From Thermothielavioides terrestris NRRL 8126 (lineage: Eukaryota; Ascomycota; Sordariomycetes; Sordariales; Chaetomiaceae): a stretch of 64,000 nt of DNA. The notes under the pieces were generated by a model that did no database searches, was not told the DNA's origin, and saw only the letters and a list, made by a program, of their open reading frames with translations. The DNA is taken from the NCBI RefSeq assembly GCF_000226115.1, contig NC_016461.1:1364001-1428000 (forward strand), written 5' to 3'. Below are positions 34,278-45,783 of the stretch, piece after piece. The position numbers were made by a program, and so were the translations under genes. The stretch's first letter is position 1; every line of letters starts with the position of its first letter.

Positions 34278-36002
34278 ATGCCATACATATGGAGCAGTCT
34301 TTTGTTCAGCAACCCATCATGGAGGGGGGTCGGCACTGTCTCGAGTACCGTTATCCGGAACATCACAGCCTTATCAGTACGACAGCCCGGTCCCACCTAG
34401 CTAATAAACATCCTCGTTGTCCCATCTCTGACTCGAGAGCAGAGCCAGATGGCCTACTCGTCCCGGTTTACAGGAAACACCACCGTGTTGTCCACGCGAT
34501 ATGCCGAGACCACGAACGGCGGACTCGCCGGCCTACTCTACGTCCCGGACCTCCCACCCGGCGACTCCTGTGTACAGGAGACGGCACCGCATGTGCCAAG
34601 CTCTGCCGTCCGGCAATCCGACCTGCCGCCTACCAACTATCACCTGGTCGCCCTCGCGCCCTGGGTGAGCGACCGCTGTGCGAGCTTCTACTTGGCCGCC
34701 GCGCGCACCGATCCCGTGCGGGCGTTCCTCTTCTACATGCCGGAAGAGCCGGACTCGCCGCCACCGGCTGATTCCGAGAAGTGGTATATTGGAGATGGTG
34801 CCGACTGGATGGCCAAGACCGGCTACCCCGTCTTCGCTGTTTCGGGCACGGTCGGCGACCTGATGATGCAGCACTTGAGTCTCTATTCGGGGAATATGAC
34901 CGTGGTACCCTATGGCCGGAATATCAGCGCCCTGTTCCTCACCGACACGGAAGATTACCTCCGAATCTGGACCGAACTCGACGTCAGCGTGCCACCTGTG
35001 CCCTTAGGTACATGGGTGTATTTTCTCATCGTGCTCGGCGTCCTCCTAACCGTCATATCTGCCACCTCGTTCCTCATGCACTTTGTCCAGGCCCGACGGC
35101 GAGCGTCGTTGCGCCGGCGAGTGATCGCTGGAGAGGTCAACCTGGAAGCCATGGGCATCAAGCACCTCACAGTTCCCATGGAACACGTCCAAAACTTCCC
35201 GTTGTTCACATACAACTACGAGCCCGACATCAGCTGTCCATCAGCCTCCCCACAGTCTGCAGAGAGGAGTCGGTCCCAAACCGGAATCCCCCCTTCTGAT
35301 CAGACAGAGATTGCAGCGGCGAGCCGGGTCGCGCGATCTGGTACAGTTCCCGAGCAAGGTCTCGGCCGCACATGTGCGGCATCTACCGCGGGGACGGACT
35401 ACCAACCAACATGTGAGATTTGCCTCGAGCCCTACGAAAACCGAGTCACGGTCATCCGCGAACTGCCATGCGGCCACATCTTCCATCCCGATTGCATAGA
35501 CGAGTTCCTACACGAGGTTAGCTCTCTCTGTCCGATCTGCAAAGCTAGTATGCTTCCCGAGGGGTACTGCCCCAATGTCACGAATGCCATGGTGCGTCGG
35601 GAGCGTGCCATTCGCCGATTACGGGGCCGTATTGTTGTCGACGATGGGCGGAGCCCGAAAAAACCTCTGGGCTGGTGGGCCGGGTTATTTAGTGCGAAGA
35701 AAGATCCGACGCACTCAAATTCAATAGAGTTGCAGGAAGGGCAGCCGACGCCCAACACGCGCCGACCACAGCGATTACAGCTGCGACTCCGGCCTCATTC
35801 GCGGGCCAATGCCGACCTTTACGGAGCTCCCACCGTGCTGGCAAGAGAGCGAATGCGCGCGCTGGCCGGCTTTGAACCGGACTATGGGGAGAGCCGGTCG
35901 ACAAGGTGTAAGCCGTTCCAGGGACCCCTCTGAAAACCATGTGATACTAACAGCTTGGCAGGGGAACGGATACGCACCAGGATCTTTCCTGGCTTCGATT
36001 GA
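34278..36002 (+). CDS. Membrane RING-H2 E3 ligase, PA-TM-RING-like (N-terminus unresolved)
   Basis: Probable endomembrane E3 ubiquitin ligase. Supported exons: 34278-34376, 34449-35907 and 35962-36002. The lumenal part (GLLYVPDLPPGDSC, NYHLVALAPWVSDRCASFYL, GYPVFAVSGTVGDLMMQHLS) looks like a protease-associated type domain. A transmembrane helix (WVYFLIVLGVLLTVISATSF) follows, then a juxtamembrane segment (GIKHLTVPMEHVQNFPLFTY) and a RING-H2 finger from CEICLEPY (C355, C358) through LPCGHIFHPDC to CPICK (C394, C397). The last intron (35908-35961, GTAAGC donor, TACTAAC branch) replaces an earlier stop and gives a short end WERIRTRIFPGFD; a GTGTAA donor two bases upstream would give another frame. 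No signal peptide is encoded after 34278, so an upstream exon is probably missing from this model. Confidence 0.75.
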
Positions 36003-36648
36003 AAGAAAAGCTGTTCGGTCATGTTTTTCGGCCTTGATTAAATATGGGACGGAACGCAAGATACCCCTGAGTTTGGTTGTTTTCTTGTGGATTGCATCCC
36101 CTGTCCGGTGTACTGGCTAGGGTAATACTACAGTGTTTGCGGAGACAGATCCCTGGAGTTCAGGATCTATATGTAGGCACACAAAGCTGAGATGCATATG
36201 ACGGGCTTTGTGTGGGGTTGCCATTCTCAAATATGGGATGGTGTTTATGTAGAGCAATGAATCCTCCATGACCAGTCCTGGCTGGCATTGGTGGGAGCAC
36301 GGCATCGGTAGCCTCTTGGCCTCGACGGCCTGGCCCAGATCATCCACAGCGAGGCGCTGCACGTCATACGCGTTGTCCTCGTCAAGTGGAATGCAAAATC
36401 GATCCTTAGCAGTCAGCCGTTCACAGGTATCTGATCAGGTATCTGATGAGGACGCCAACAACACCAAAAGGTACCCCCGCTAATCCACCCTGGGTGCGTT
36501 GCCCCTCTTCCCTTAGCGAGGAGAGCTCGTCATACCAAACACCAAACACCCATCTGCAAGACACCCATTGCCAATTCCCAAAGCTAGGCCCAACTCCCAG
36601 ACCGGCGCCGGAGCGAAAAGAGATACGAATTTGAGTAACAAACCGCCT
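36003..36648. other. Intergenic between convergent genes
   Basis: Nothing coding recognised. A short direct repeat, GTATCTGATCAGGTATCTGATGAG, is visible near 36426. Confidence 0.55.
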
Positions 36649-38982
36649 CTACTCCTCCTCGACCTCCTCGTCCCACGCTTCCCTCTCCTTCTTTATCAAT
36701 TCGGCCATCTCGGCCGGCTTGAATATCGAGCTCCCTTCCTCACTCGCCCTCGGAACCTTCGTGATCTGCGGGTCATCAAACACGGTCCCGATGCTTTCTA
36801 TCCATCGCTTCCGCCTCTCCATCAACGTCCGAGTCAGGTCTCCTATCCCGGGCCTAGCCATGCCCGCCGCAACCCCACTGGCACCGGCCCCACCCGCCGC
36901 CGCCGCCGCGGCGGACTGGCCCGGACGCGCCTTCTTGGGCTTCTTGCCCATCGTCCGCGTCCGCTTGAGGTAGGCGGCCTGCACCTGCCCGTCGAGGTCC
37001 TCCAGGATGGTCTGGTACTCCTGGAAGGCCATGCGCTCTTTGACGAGCTCGGTCAGCCGCGCTTTGCGGGCGCCGTTGATGAGCACCTGCTCGCGAAGGC
37101 GCGACTGGAGCAGGCGCAGGCGCGCGGCGACCTCGTCGTCGTAGTGGCCGTCGTATTCGGCCGTGGTGGCTGTCGAGTCGGGTTGCGGTGGGCCGGAGGA
37201 GGGGTTGGCGGTGGTGGAGGACGCAGAGGGGTCTTGGTGAGGGGGCAGCGGGAGAAAGCCTATGTGGCGCAGTTCTTGTTTAAGGCGCTCGTCGACTTGG
37301 ACGTAGTCTAGCTTGGGGTGAATGGCCTTCTTCCAAGCTTCTGTGTTGGACTCGGGCATGTAGGTAGCGGGGGGGAGTGTCTGGGACTGCCCCTGTGGTT
37401 GTGGAGGGTCAGGTTGCTGAGAGAATGAGGCCCCGGAGCCGTTGATGCCGTTGACGCCGTTGGCTTGGCTGTGGGGCGGGTTGTCGCCGGAGCTGAAGTC
37501 GAAGGACGCGGTGCCGTTTGTGCCATCGCCCTCTCCGTTGACACCGTTGATACCACCCGGTTTGTCCTCTGCCGGCGGTGCGCGGTGCTCAGGGCGCATG
37601 GCTTGCAGCAGTCTCGAGAGGAGGGGCCCAACCGAGAGTTTGTCCGTCTCCGCAACTTCGTCATTCATGTTCTCAATCGTGCCGCGCGCCTGGTTGGGCG
37701 GGAGCCTGTCGCGCCCGCCCGGAGGCGACGAATCGACAGCCATGACACCGTCCTCCTCGGCCCATATCTCGGTGTAGTGCTTCTTGCCCCGTTTTGGCAT
37801 CACAAAGGGGGTCACACGGTCGCCGCGCTCGCGGAGAAAGGCCAGGTCTTCCTCGGTGAACGGTCGGAAGTAAGGTTCGATGGATGCGCTGAAGGTGGAG
37901 AAGCTGATCTGGTTGGTCGGTTTAGCATTACTGAAGTCCTTGTCTGGAGGGTCGCCGGCGATGAGGTCCCGCAGGTCGCTTTTAGGGTAGCTCGCGACAG
38001 AGTAGATTTGTTTGATTTCATCTTCAGTCATGCCAGGTTGTACAGGCAAAATTTCGTAGACGGTCGGATCAGGGAACGTGGAGGGGTCGTCGCCGAATGT
38101 GTTGGCTTGTGGCCGGGCCGGAGGAGGCGGACGGCCATCATCAGAACTCGAGTCATCGTCGTTCGCTTCGACCTTCGCCTTATCGTCCACGTCCATGTTG
38201 CTTGGCGTCCGCGGCGCGACGGGTGAAAGTGATGAGCTCGCCGAATCGTGGTCGCGAGAGAGCCTCCTAACTTTTCCGGTAGACTCGCCAAGGGGAGACG
38301 AGCGCTCTGGACTAGAAGGTTAGCAATCGGTTGTGGTGAGGCGCATTTCGCACAAGCCGGAGACATAGAACCGGGCATCCGTTGTGTGGCCTCTGCTAGA
38401 GTTCACCCAGGTCCCGCCCCCAGGATGTGATCGTGGCGCCCAGAGAAGTTTCCGTCGCAAAAAAAGGTTGCATCACTGACCTAGGTTTCCGCCTTGCGGC
38501 GCGAGTGTGTCTGCGCCTTTTCGCTTCTTCTTGTTCGATTTTCTTTCACGTTCTTCGTCCTCGGCTTCGCGCTGCCGTCGCTCTTCTTCCCTGCCCCGCT
38601 GCAGGGCCAACTCGTCCATCCGCTGCCTCCGGTTTTGGGCGAGGAGCCTCATTCCGCGGTCGCAGTGTATGCCCCTTTTCTCAATCACATCGGATAATCG
38701 TTGCAGTCGTGTCAGGATGCCGTCGAGGTTTTTCGAGTCGGGGATCAGCGCGGCAGCCGCGGTGGGGTCCACCATGTCCTCAAAGGTCAGGTTTCGGAAA
38801 ACATCAAAACGCAGGTCAATGGTCTCGGTCTCGACGGTCTCGAATGGAGGTAGACTGGCGATCGGGGTTGCCGGGCCGGGGGTGGTGTTGCGACTCCGCT
38901 GCTGCTGCTGTTGCTGCTGCTGGCGAATAGCGCTGGCGCCCGCCTTCTTCCCTGTTCCCTTCTGGCTCGATGACGGGGCCAT
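36649..38982 (-). CDS. NGG1: SAGA/ADA complex subunit Ada3 (Ngg1)
   Basis: Adaptor subunit of the SAGA and ADA histone acetyltransferase modules, linking Gcn5 and Ada2. Exons (minus) 38982-38481 and 38306-36649 give 719 residues. The N-terminal exon has a Gln run (CAG/CTG repeat near 38900-38925), then [38 protein letters not shown] and a basic helix. The middle contains [38 protein letters not shown] and [11 protein letters not shown]; the C-terminal Ada3 domain has [38 protein letters not shown] and [19 protein letters not shown], ending with an acidic tail. The acceptor at 38307 is the one that restores frame (G+AG) to join [11 protein letters not shown] 38982 (MAPSSSQ) is preferred over an in-frame ATG 17 codons upstream. 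Confidence 0.92.
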
Positions 38983-41188
38983 CCTGGAGGGCACGCTGGA
39001 TCCGTCGTGTCGCGCGGGAAAGAATGCGAGCAATCTCTTGGGTTTGTCGAACGCCGAGATAACTGGGCAGTCCGGCGCGTCGTGCCGTTGCTATTTTACT
39101 CCTCGGCGCGGCGCTGTCGTTGCGTTGCCGGAGGCTCACAAATGCAATGCACGTCACATCCAATGACCGGCGTAGCCACGCCACACCCCTGCCCTGTCTG
39201 GGCCAAGAACACACTAATCCGTATGGAGGTATCTGTACTAGTGTACGGATTACACTGTGGAGATCGAACATGGATGTGGGGTTGGGTCCGGCCAATGGAA
39301 AGAAAATCGCGGAGGAGGGGGGTGATGACTCAGCACTTCCCGTGAACTTTTCCCGGATGGGAAGAGAGGCGCCTGCTGCTGAGGGAGAAGACCTGGAAGC
39401 GCAAACGTCTTCGACCCTCGGTCCTGCAAATTGGGACCAGGATCCATGAATCGAAGGGTCTCTCAGCCTCTCCAGACCCTGCTCGACAATGCGCATGGTC
39501 GCACGTTTGGTTTCCGATGCACAACGTTTGGTTTCCGATGCACACATGTATATGCCGTTCCAGATATGGACTTGGAGTGTCAAAACAGAGGTTTAGGGAG
39601 GAGATGCTTGTGGTAAACTGGAAAGACGGAAGCAACAATACCAACCACGCAAACCGCGCCAGATGCCGTCCATGCCCAGGATGCGCACCGAAAACATCCC
39701 AATATCCAGACTACCTCTGCTCCTTGTACTTGCACTGCCATCCATCCTGCTCATTATAGTCGATATTATCGCCCGTGTTGAAAGTCGTGTGCTCAGGGGA
39801 AGTTTTCAAGGTCGACACAGCAGAGACCCTTGACACGAAGTCTGCGCGCTGAGGTAGGGTCACCCAGCAGAAGCACGCCAAACCAGTCCTGGACAAAAAT
39901 CAGGTAGGTACCTGACCTACCAGGTATTGATCAAAGCATCTCGCTACACAACACAACAAGCCCGAGCACGGCTGCGTTCATTCTGGCCCTCACCGAGAGG
40001 CGTTCAAGCCGTCGCTGTCCCTCGTGCCTGACTGACAAGGTTAACGCGTCATTCAAAAGCTGACACGACGACGAAAGGAAGATGGAATTTCAGGTTGCTG
40101 TTATGACATTTTTAGAGATGAGGAATCGTGTAGGGCTTGTTTTACCAGGATGTCCGTAAAAGGTTGGAATCTGTCCTCATCTGTGGTTTATTTGTATATA
40201 TTCGAAGGAGGGGAGAGTTCGGTTAGTTCATAGATTCATCGCAGCAACGACAAGCTCTGCTCGGAACACGTGTGTGGGGGCAATCAGCTTATAGGCTTCG
40301 GTTGAGAACCCCACCACAACTAGAAGCTTGTTGTTGTGGAGGAGGGGCAATGGAGTCGGTGCAGCACTGCAGCCGCACACCTTGATTGCTCCCGCCAATG
40401 GATCTTCGGTTATGGAACGGCATACCGCGTCAGAAGCAGTTCTGCGGGAGATCGCGTTCCACAGCAGCCTTCGAGACATGGGACGCGGTTGCCAGTCTTT
40501 GGTGTCTCCAAACACGGCAATGGCCCGCGGACTCGATCTCTCAGGGTCCAACCAGGGTAGAAGCGCATCGGGGTGTCGGTCAGGCCTTCATTTCCTCCAT
40601 GGACCCTGGGCACTGACATGCGCCGCCCTCCGCCGACTACTCGCCGGACTGCGCAATGCGTGCATCGGAGAGCAACCCGGGCGCAAAATGGACTACTCAT
40701 TCCACCCAGGCGCTCTTTTGCGCTATTCTATGTACTTCCGATACTTCAAGCTCCCTCAAGGAGGATACGGCAAGCGTCTCGATCTCCTCGGACGGCTCGC
40801 TGCGGACCTGCAACGTGTGGTGCCCATGCCATGTGGGCGAGTGATTGGCCGGCAACCGCCACACATACACCAAGCCCCTTCTGCAGATACCCCGGGTGCT
40901 GTGGGGTGCGCGTGCCTGGCGGCTGCTGGTCCCTCGCGTGAAGGGTCTCAGGATCAACAGAGGTGCCATGCTGCCGATCTTGCGTCCTGGAGGTTAAGTA
41001 GAGTCGTGCTCGCGTGGGTTGGACAGCGGGACAGCTACACACGCTATATGAACCACTGCATCGGTCACGCCCCGTCCTCTCGCCTTCCCCTTTCCCCTTA
41101 TTCCCATCTTCACTGCCTGCCGGCGTACTCGAGGACGGAATACCGCTTTTGGCACTCAATTCTCTCACTTCCAGCATGAGAGAATACC
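38983..41188. promoter_or_regulatory. Divergent ADA3/BTA1 region with repeats and a CACGTG site
   Basis: 2.2 kb. It holds an inverted repeat with TAATCCGTA arms (39216-39251), a perfect 21-bp tandem pair (39503-39544), an AGGTAGGTACCTGACCTACCAGGTA cluster near 39903, and a CACGTG palindrome at 40267-40272, the Pho4/NUC-1-type core, about 920 bp upstream of BTA1. A long plus-strand frame at 40328-41179 has no family-like content. Confidence 0.45.
39503..39544. repeat. 21-bp perfect tandem duplication
   Basis: ACGTTTGGTTTCCGATGCAC plus A occurs twice head to tail without mismatch. Confidence 0.9.
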
Positions 41189-43972
41189 ATGGCTTCTCCT
41201 GGTGGTAACATTTCGCCCCCTGAGAGCATCATCAACCCCCAAATCTTTGTTGCTGGCCTTGCCGGTGTGGTCTTTTTTTCCATCGGCCTGTACCAGCTCT
41301 CAAGCAAGCCCCCGCAGGATGGCGGCAATGAGGAGCCAAGCCTCATCAAGTCGTTCATGCTGTTCTGCTACTCTTGCTTCCTGAAGCCGCACCCGCATGG
41401 CGCCAACGGCAGCCAGCAGGGTGCCCTAGAGTCGTTCTACGCTGGCCAAGCCGGTGCTGTATGTTGACCTGATATTCCACCGGGATCTCTGACCGAGACG
41501 AGGGGCCCATGCCATCTTGGTTGTCGGTACCGCAGAACAGGCCGCTGACGACTCGAGCAGTACGATGTGACTAGGAAGGCGCTTCTCAAAGGCCGCGAGG
41601 AGATGCTGGCGCTCGCCGCCGCACAGCTCCGCTTCAAGGCCGAGAAGCAAGGTGGCAGCGCTGAAAAGAAGCGCATCTGGGTCGACGTGGGCTTCTTCTC
41701 ATTCACCCGAGCTCCTCTGGTCTGCTAGTCTAACAAGCCGTCAGGTCGGCGGAGGGACGGGCTGGAACATCGAGGCCATGTCCGAGTTTCTCGATGTGCC
41801 CAAGTTCTTCTCCAGCGTCTACCTGGTGGACTTCTCACCTTCGCTCTGCGAAGTGGCCCGGAAGCGGTTCGCCCGGCTCGGCTGGAGCAACGTGAAGGTG
41901 ATCTGCGAGGATGCGAGGAAGTTCCGCCTCGAGGACTATGAAAATGGTCTCTCTGGAGGCCGAACCACCCCGACGCGTTCGTCTGCGAGCTACTTCGAGC
42001 CCCGGCCCGACCATGGAGGGGCCGACTTGGTTACCATGTCGTACAGCCTGTCGATGATCGTGCGTTGACCTGGAGATCGGGAGGGCCAAGGCGCCTAGTA
42101 CGAGGACTGACAGCTCGACAGCCTGATTACTACTCCGTCATCGACTCCCTGACGTCCCTCCTCTCGCCCCACGGAATCATGGGCGTCGTCGACTTCTACG
42201 TCCAGTCGAAGGTTGACGTGAGCTTTCGCAACTACACCGGCGGCCTGGCCGGGCGCCACGTCAACTTCCTCGGACGGACGTTCTGGCGCTCCTGGTTCGA
42301 CCTTGACCGGGTTTCCCTCGAGCCCGGACGCCGGGACTACTTGGAGTACCGGCTCGGAACCATCCTCACGGCCAACCTGCGGAACAAGGCCCTGGGCTCG
42401 ATTCCCTACTACATCTGGCTGGGATGCCACAAGAAGCCCTTCTCTTCGTCAAGTCTGCCTCACGAGATCGTCGAGCGCATCGATGCGCTCGCCACCGAGT
42501 CCCCGTACCTCTTCCCGGCGAACAACCAGAAGGGGACGAATGCCCTGACGCGCGCGGTTGAGAGGACCGCGCCAGAGATCCGGTCCAAGGCGTTTGACGC
42601 TGCTGTTGGGAATCTCTCGGCCAACCTACCGCTGCCTTCGTTTTTCTACCAGAACCACCACTGGCGGATCTACTACGACGACCAGCTCGAGAAGCACATG
42701 CAGTTCAACGACGAGTACATCTACGCCTTCACGTGGGAGGACTCGCATGTCGACGCGGAGCTGCTCAAGCTCGGCCCGGATGATGTCGTCCTAGCCATCA
42801 CGAGCGCCGGCGACAACATCCTCTCGTATGCGATGCAAAGCCCGGCAAGGATCCACGCCATCGATCTCAACCCGAGCCAGAACCATCTGCTGGAACTCAA
42901 GGTCGCCTCGTTCACCGCGCTGCCCTACGAGGACTTCTGGAAGATCTTTGGCGAGGGCAAGCACCCCGAGTTCCGGTCCCTGCTGCTGTCCAAGCTCTCT
43001 CCGCACCTGTCCAGCCGCGCGTTCCAGTACTGGCTCGACCGCGCCAGCATCTTCACCAACGATCGCGGCCGCGGCCTCTACGACACGGGCGGCAGCAAGC
43101 ACGCGATCCGCGTCTTTCGCTGGGTCTCCCGCCTCTTCGGATGCCGCAAAGCAGTCAAGCAGCTCCTGGAATCGAAGACGCTCGCCGAACAGCGACAGAT
43201 CTGGCACTCCAAGATCCGCCCGGCCCTCCTGAGCCCCCTGGTCAGCAACATCGTCGTCAGCTCCGAAGCCTTCCTCTGGGCGGCGCTCGGCGTGCCCAAG
43301 AACCAACTCGCCATGATCGAGGCGGACCACGCCACCAGCGAAGCGGTCACGGGCCCCTCGCCGACGGCCAAGAACAAGCGATCCCACGCCATCTGGCACT
43401 ACATGGTCAACACGCTCGACCCGGTCATCGAAACGACGCACGTGGGCACCGACAACCCCTACTACCACGTCTGCCTGGCCGGCGAATTCTCCCCGCAGTG
43501 CCATCCGGACTACCTGTCTCCGCGCGCGCACGCCATCCTCAGCCGGCCGGACGCCTTCGACGGCCTGCGCATCCACACGGACGAGATCGAGGAGGTCATC
43601 GCGCGCATCACGCCGGGCACGCTGACCGTCGCCATCGTCATGGACAGCATGGACTGGTTCGACCAGCAGCCGGCGGGCGCGGGCACGGGCACGGCGGCGC
43701 GGCAGATCGCCAAGCTGAACCGCGCGCTCAAGATGGGCGGGCGCGTGCTGCTGCGCAGCTCGGCGCGCAGGCCCTGGTACATCCGCGAGTTCGAGGCGCA
43801 CGGGTTCGTCGGCAAGCAGGTCGGCGACCGCGAGCCGGGCAGGTGCATCGACCGCGTGAACATGTATGCGAGCTGCTGGGTGTGCACCAAGGTGGAGAAC
43901 TTGCCGCCCCCGACGCCCGGCTCCGAGGCGGAGGTGGGACAGGGCATCGCGGAGGATCTGCTCCGGCTGTGA
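41189..43972 (+). CDS. BTA1: Betaine lipid synthase (BtaA/BtaB fusion)
   Basis: Makes the phosphorus-free betaine lipid DGTS from diacylglycerol and S-adenosylmethionine; in fungi it lets DGTS replace phosphatidylcholine when phosphate is short. Exons 41189-41458, 41561-41686, 41745-42059 and 42122-43972 give 853 residues. A hydrophobic N-terminal segment (IFVAGLAGVVFFSIGLYQL) suggests ER anchoring. The BtaB-like N-methyltransferase half has the SAM motif VDVGGGTGWNIEAM, split by intron 2, with VYLVDFSPSLCEVARKRF and MSYSLSMIPDYYSVIDSL. The BtaA-like aminocarboxypropyl transferase half has FFYQNHHWRIYYDDQLEKHM, FTWEDSHVDAELL, VVLAITSAGDNILSYAM and IHAIDLNPSQNHLLELK. The BtaB-BtaA order matches fungal and algal BTA1. 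The exact acceptor of intron 1 could be three bases upstream. Confidence 0.95.
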
Positions 43973-45783
43973 CTGGGTGAGTGGGTGAGTGGGGGTGCCG
44001 GTGATTGGTGATGGGTGATGGTGATGGTTCGGGAAGGGGCAGCTGGGGAATTCCCGGGAAGAAAGTCGATGAATGGTCCGCCTGGATGACGCTCTTTTGA
44101 CAGTTTGGATGACCCCGATGAGAGATTTGGGTGACGCTCTTTTGATAGTTCGGATGATACCAACGATCAGATGCACCAATGGGAAACGACGCTTTCGCTC
44201 GCTGCTGTCTCGAGTTGTTGGCCGTCCCTTTTACTCCAAGCCAAGCCGAGAATGGTGCAGTTACCGGATCGGCAGCTAAGATGGCCCATCTGGCTTTAAT
44301 CGGGCATTCCGGCTGGGCTCGCACGGTCTGTTTCGTTTGTGAATCCAAAGATGTTGGACTCGGACACCAGACAGCCTGGCCTCCGCCCACCACTTGAATC
44401 ACCACCTAAGTGCTGGATGGGTATGACATCAAAAAGGCCGCCGATCTGGAAGGGCGACGCAGCAGAGAAGTACTCTGACTGGCGGGGTCCTAGAAGCGGA
44501 AGAGAGCGTCTAAGCCGCCCGGGCCATGGTCAAGCCGGCAGGGAAATCCAAACTGGTGGGTATGAAACGCTGTCCCGCGGCGCACGAACCAGCCTCCAGG
44601 AGATCGGACCAAGATCTTGCATGATCGTGCAGGGTCCATGGTTCGTTTGATTAGACGTTTTACGGTTGGATGTGGCTGGCCAGGTAAGGTAGCTCACAGA
44701 TCGCAAACGTGGATGTTCACAGGTGGCAGTTGAGGACGTTTACCTCGGCGAGGCAGCCGACCATTTTTGAGAAGGAACACAGCGACCGGGGGGACCAGTG
44801 GCTCGTGCCCGCGCTGTGCTCCGGAACACACACTTTCCGTGGGGTTCCCCTGTTGTGGCTTGGCTTTCCTGCAGGGCCGTTGCAGCGGTCATCTTGGTTC
44901 CCGAAGCCGCAGCCCAAAACTGACTCCACTAAAAACGTTGCGCGGGGGTGGTCTTGGCCCCCAAGCGCGACTGAGCCGCTTTGTATCTCAACGTTCCACA
45001 AAGGCTCATGCAAAGATCGAGTTCCAAGTAAGTCTAAGGTACCTAGGTAGGTGCTGTGTATGTGATACGTGCAACTTGTCCCGAGTACCCTTCTGGATTC
45101 CAAGCTTGGCCATGCGCCAACCACAACCCCAGCATGGCGGCAGCAGACAGCAAAGCTTGTGCTGACATTGCAGTTCCTGTCGACTGATGCGCTGATGGTG
45201 ACTTTGTAAAGCGCTCCAGTGCCGGCGGCGAGCTCGTTTCCACTTCGAAACTTTTTGGCGCTCTGTTTCCTGGACACAAAGCCACGCCGTTTCAAAGCCC
45301 ATGGGATTGACGGGATTGCCAGCCAGGTCCGATCTCCTTGCGCCGATCTGCCGCCATAGACGCCGTTAGGCGCGCCAGCCAATCAAAGACGAGCTGGCAG
45401 GGTAGCTGTTCTGAGGGCTGTGGCTGAGGCCAAGGCGGCTGCACAGCTCACTGGCCGGTTTCCCGCCAGCGGTGCCAACACCATGGGCTCCCGTCCGGCT
45501 TCTGCTGCTCCCGACTGCGGCTTTCGGGGCGCTGTACCCCCCCGGCTGCATCATCCTCACTCGCGCATGCGCATGCAGAGGAACGAAACCCTCTATGGCA
45601 TGGGCTCATGGGCCCTCGACAGCAAGGACCGCGCAAGGGGTTCCCTCCTTTCGTTGCTCGTCTGCATTTATTTACCATGTCGATGATTCTCCGGTTCAGC
45701 ATGGGGATCAATCCCACCGTCGGCCGATGTTCCGTGTCTTGGTCTAAGTGCGGCGTTGGCTGATGCCCGCTCAACCGCCCAAC
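43973..45783. other. Intergenic with a 45-bp tandem duplication
   Basis: Contains the BTA1 3' region with a diverged 45-bp tandem repeat and an AGGTACCTAGGTAGGTG word near 45039. No conserved gene is seen; the last part is the promoter of the Zn2Cys6 gene. Confidence 0.55.
44084..44173. repeat. Diverged 45-bp tandem repeat after BTA1
   Basis: GGATGACGCTCTTTTGACAG at 44084 is repeated as GGGTGACGCTCTTTTGATAG at 44129, an offset of 45 bp, and the similarity continues into the following GTTTGGATGA / GTTCGGATGA. Confidence 0.75.

Noticed and set aside
40328..41179. 283-codon plus-strand frame before BTA1
   Set aside because: No conserved motif, no splice-linked exons and odd residue composition; it is more likely chance openness in the BTA1 promoter region.
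42791..44179. 462-codon open frame opposite BTA1
   Set aside because: Composition (Arg/Ala/Val/Gly-rich, no motifs) is that of the antisense strand of GC-rich coding DNA; the plus strand carries the conserved enzyme.
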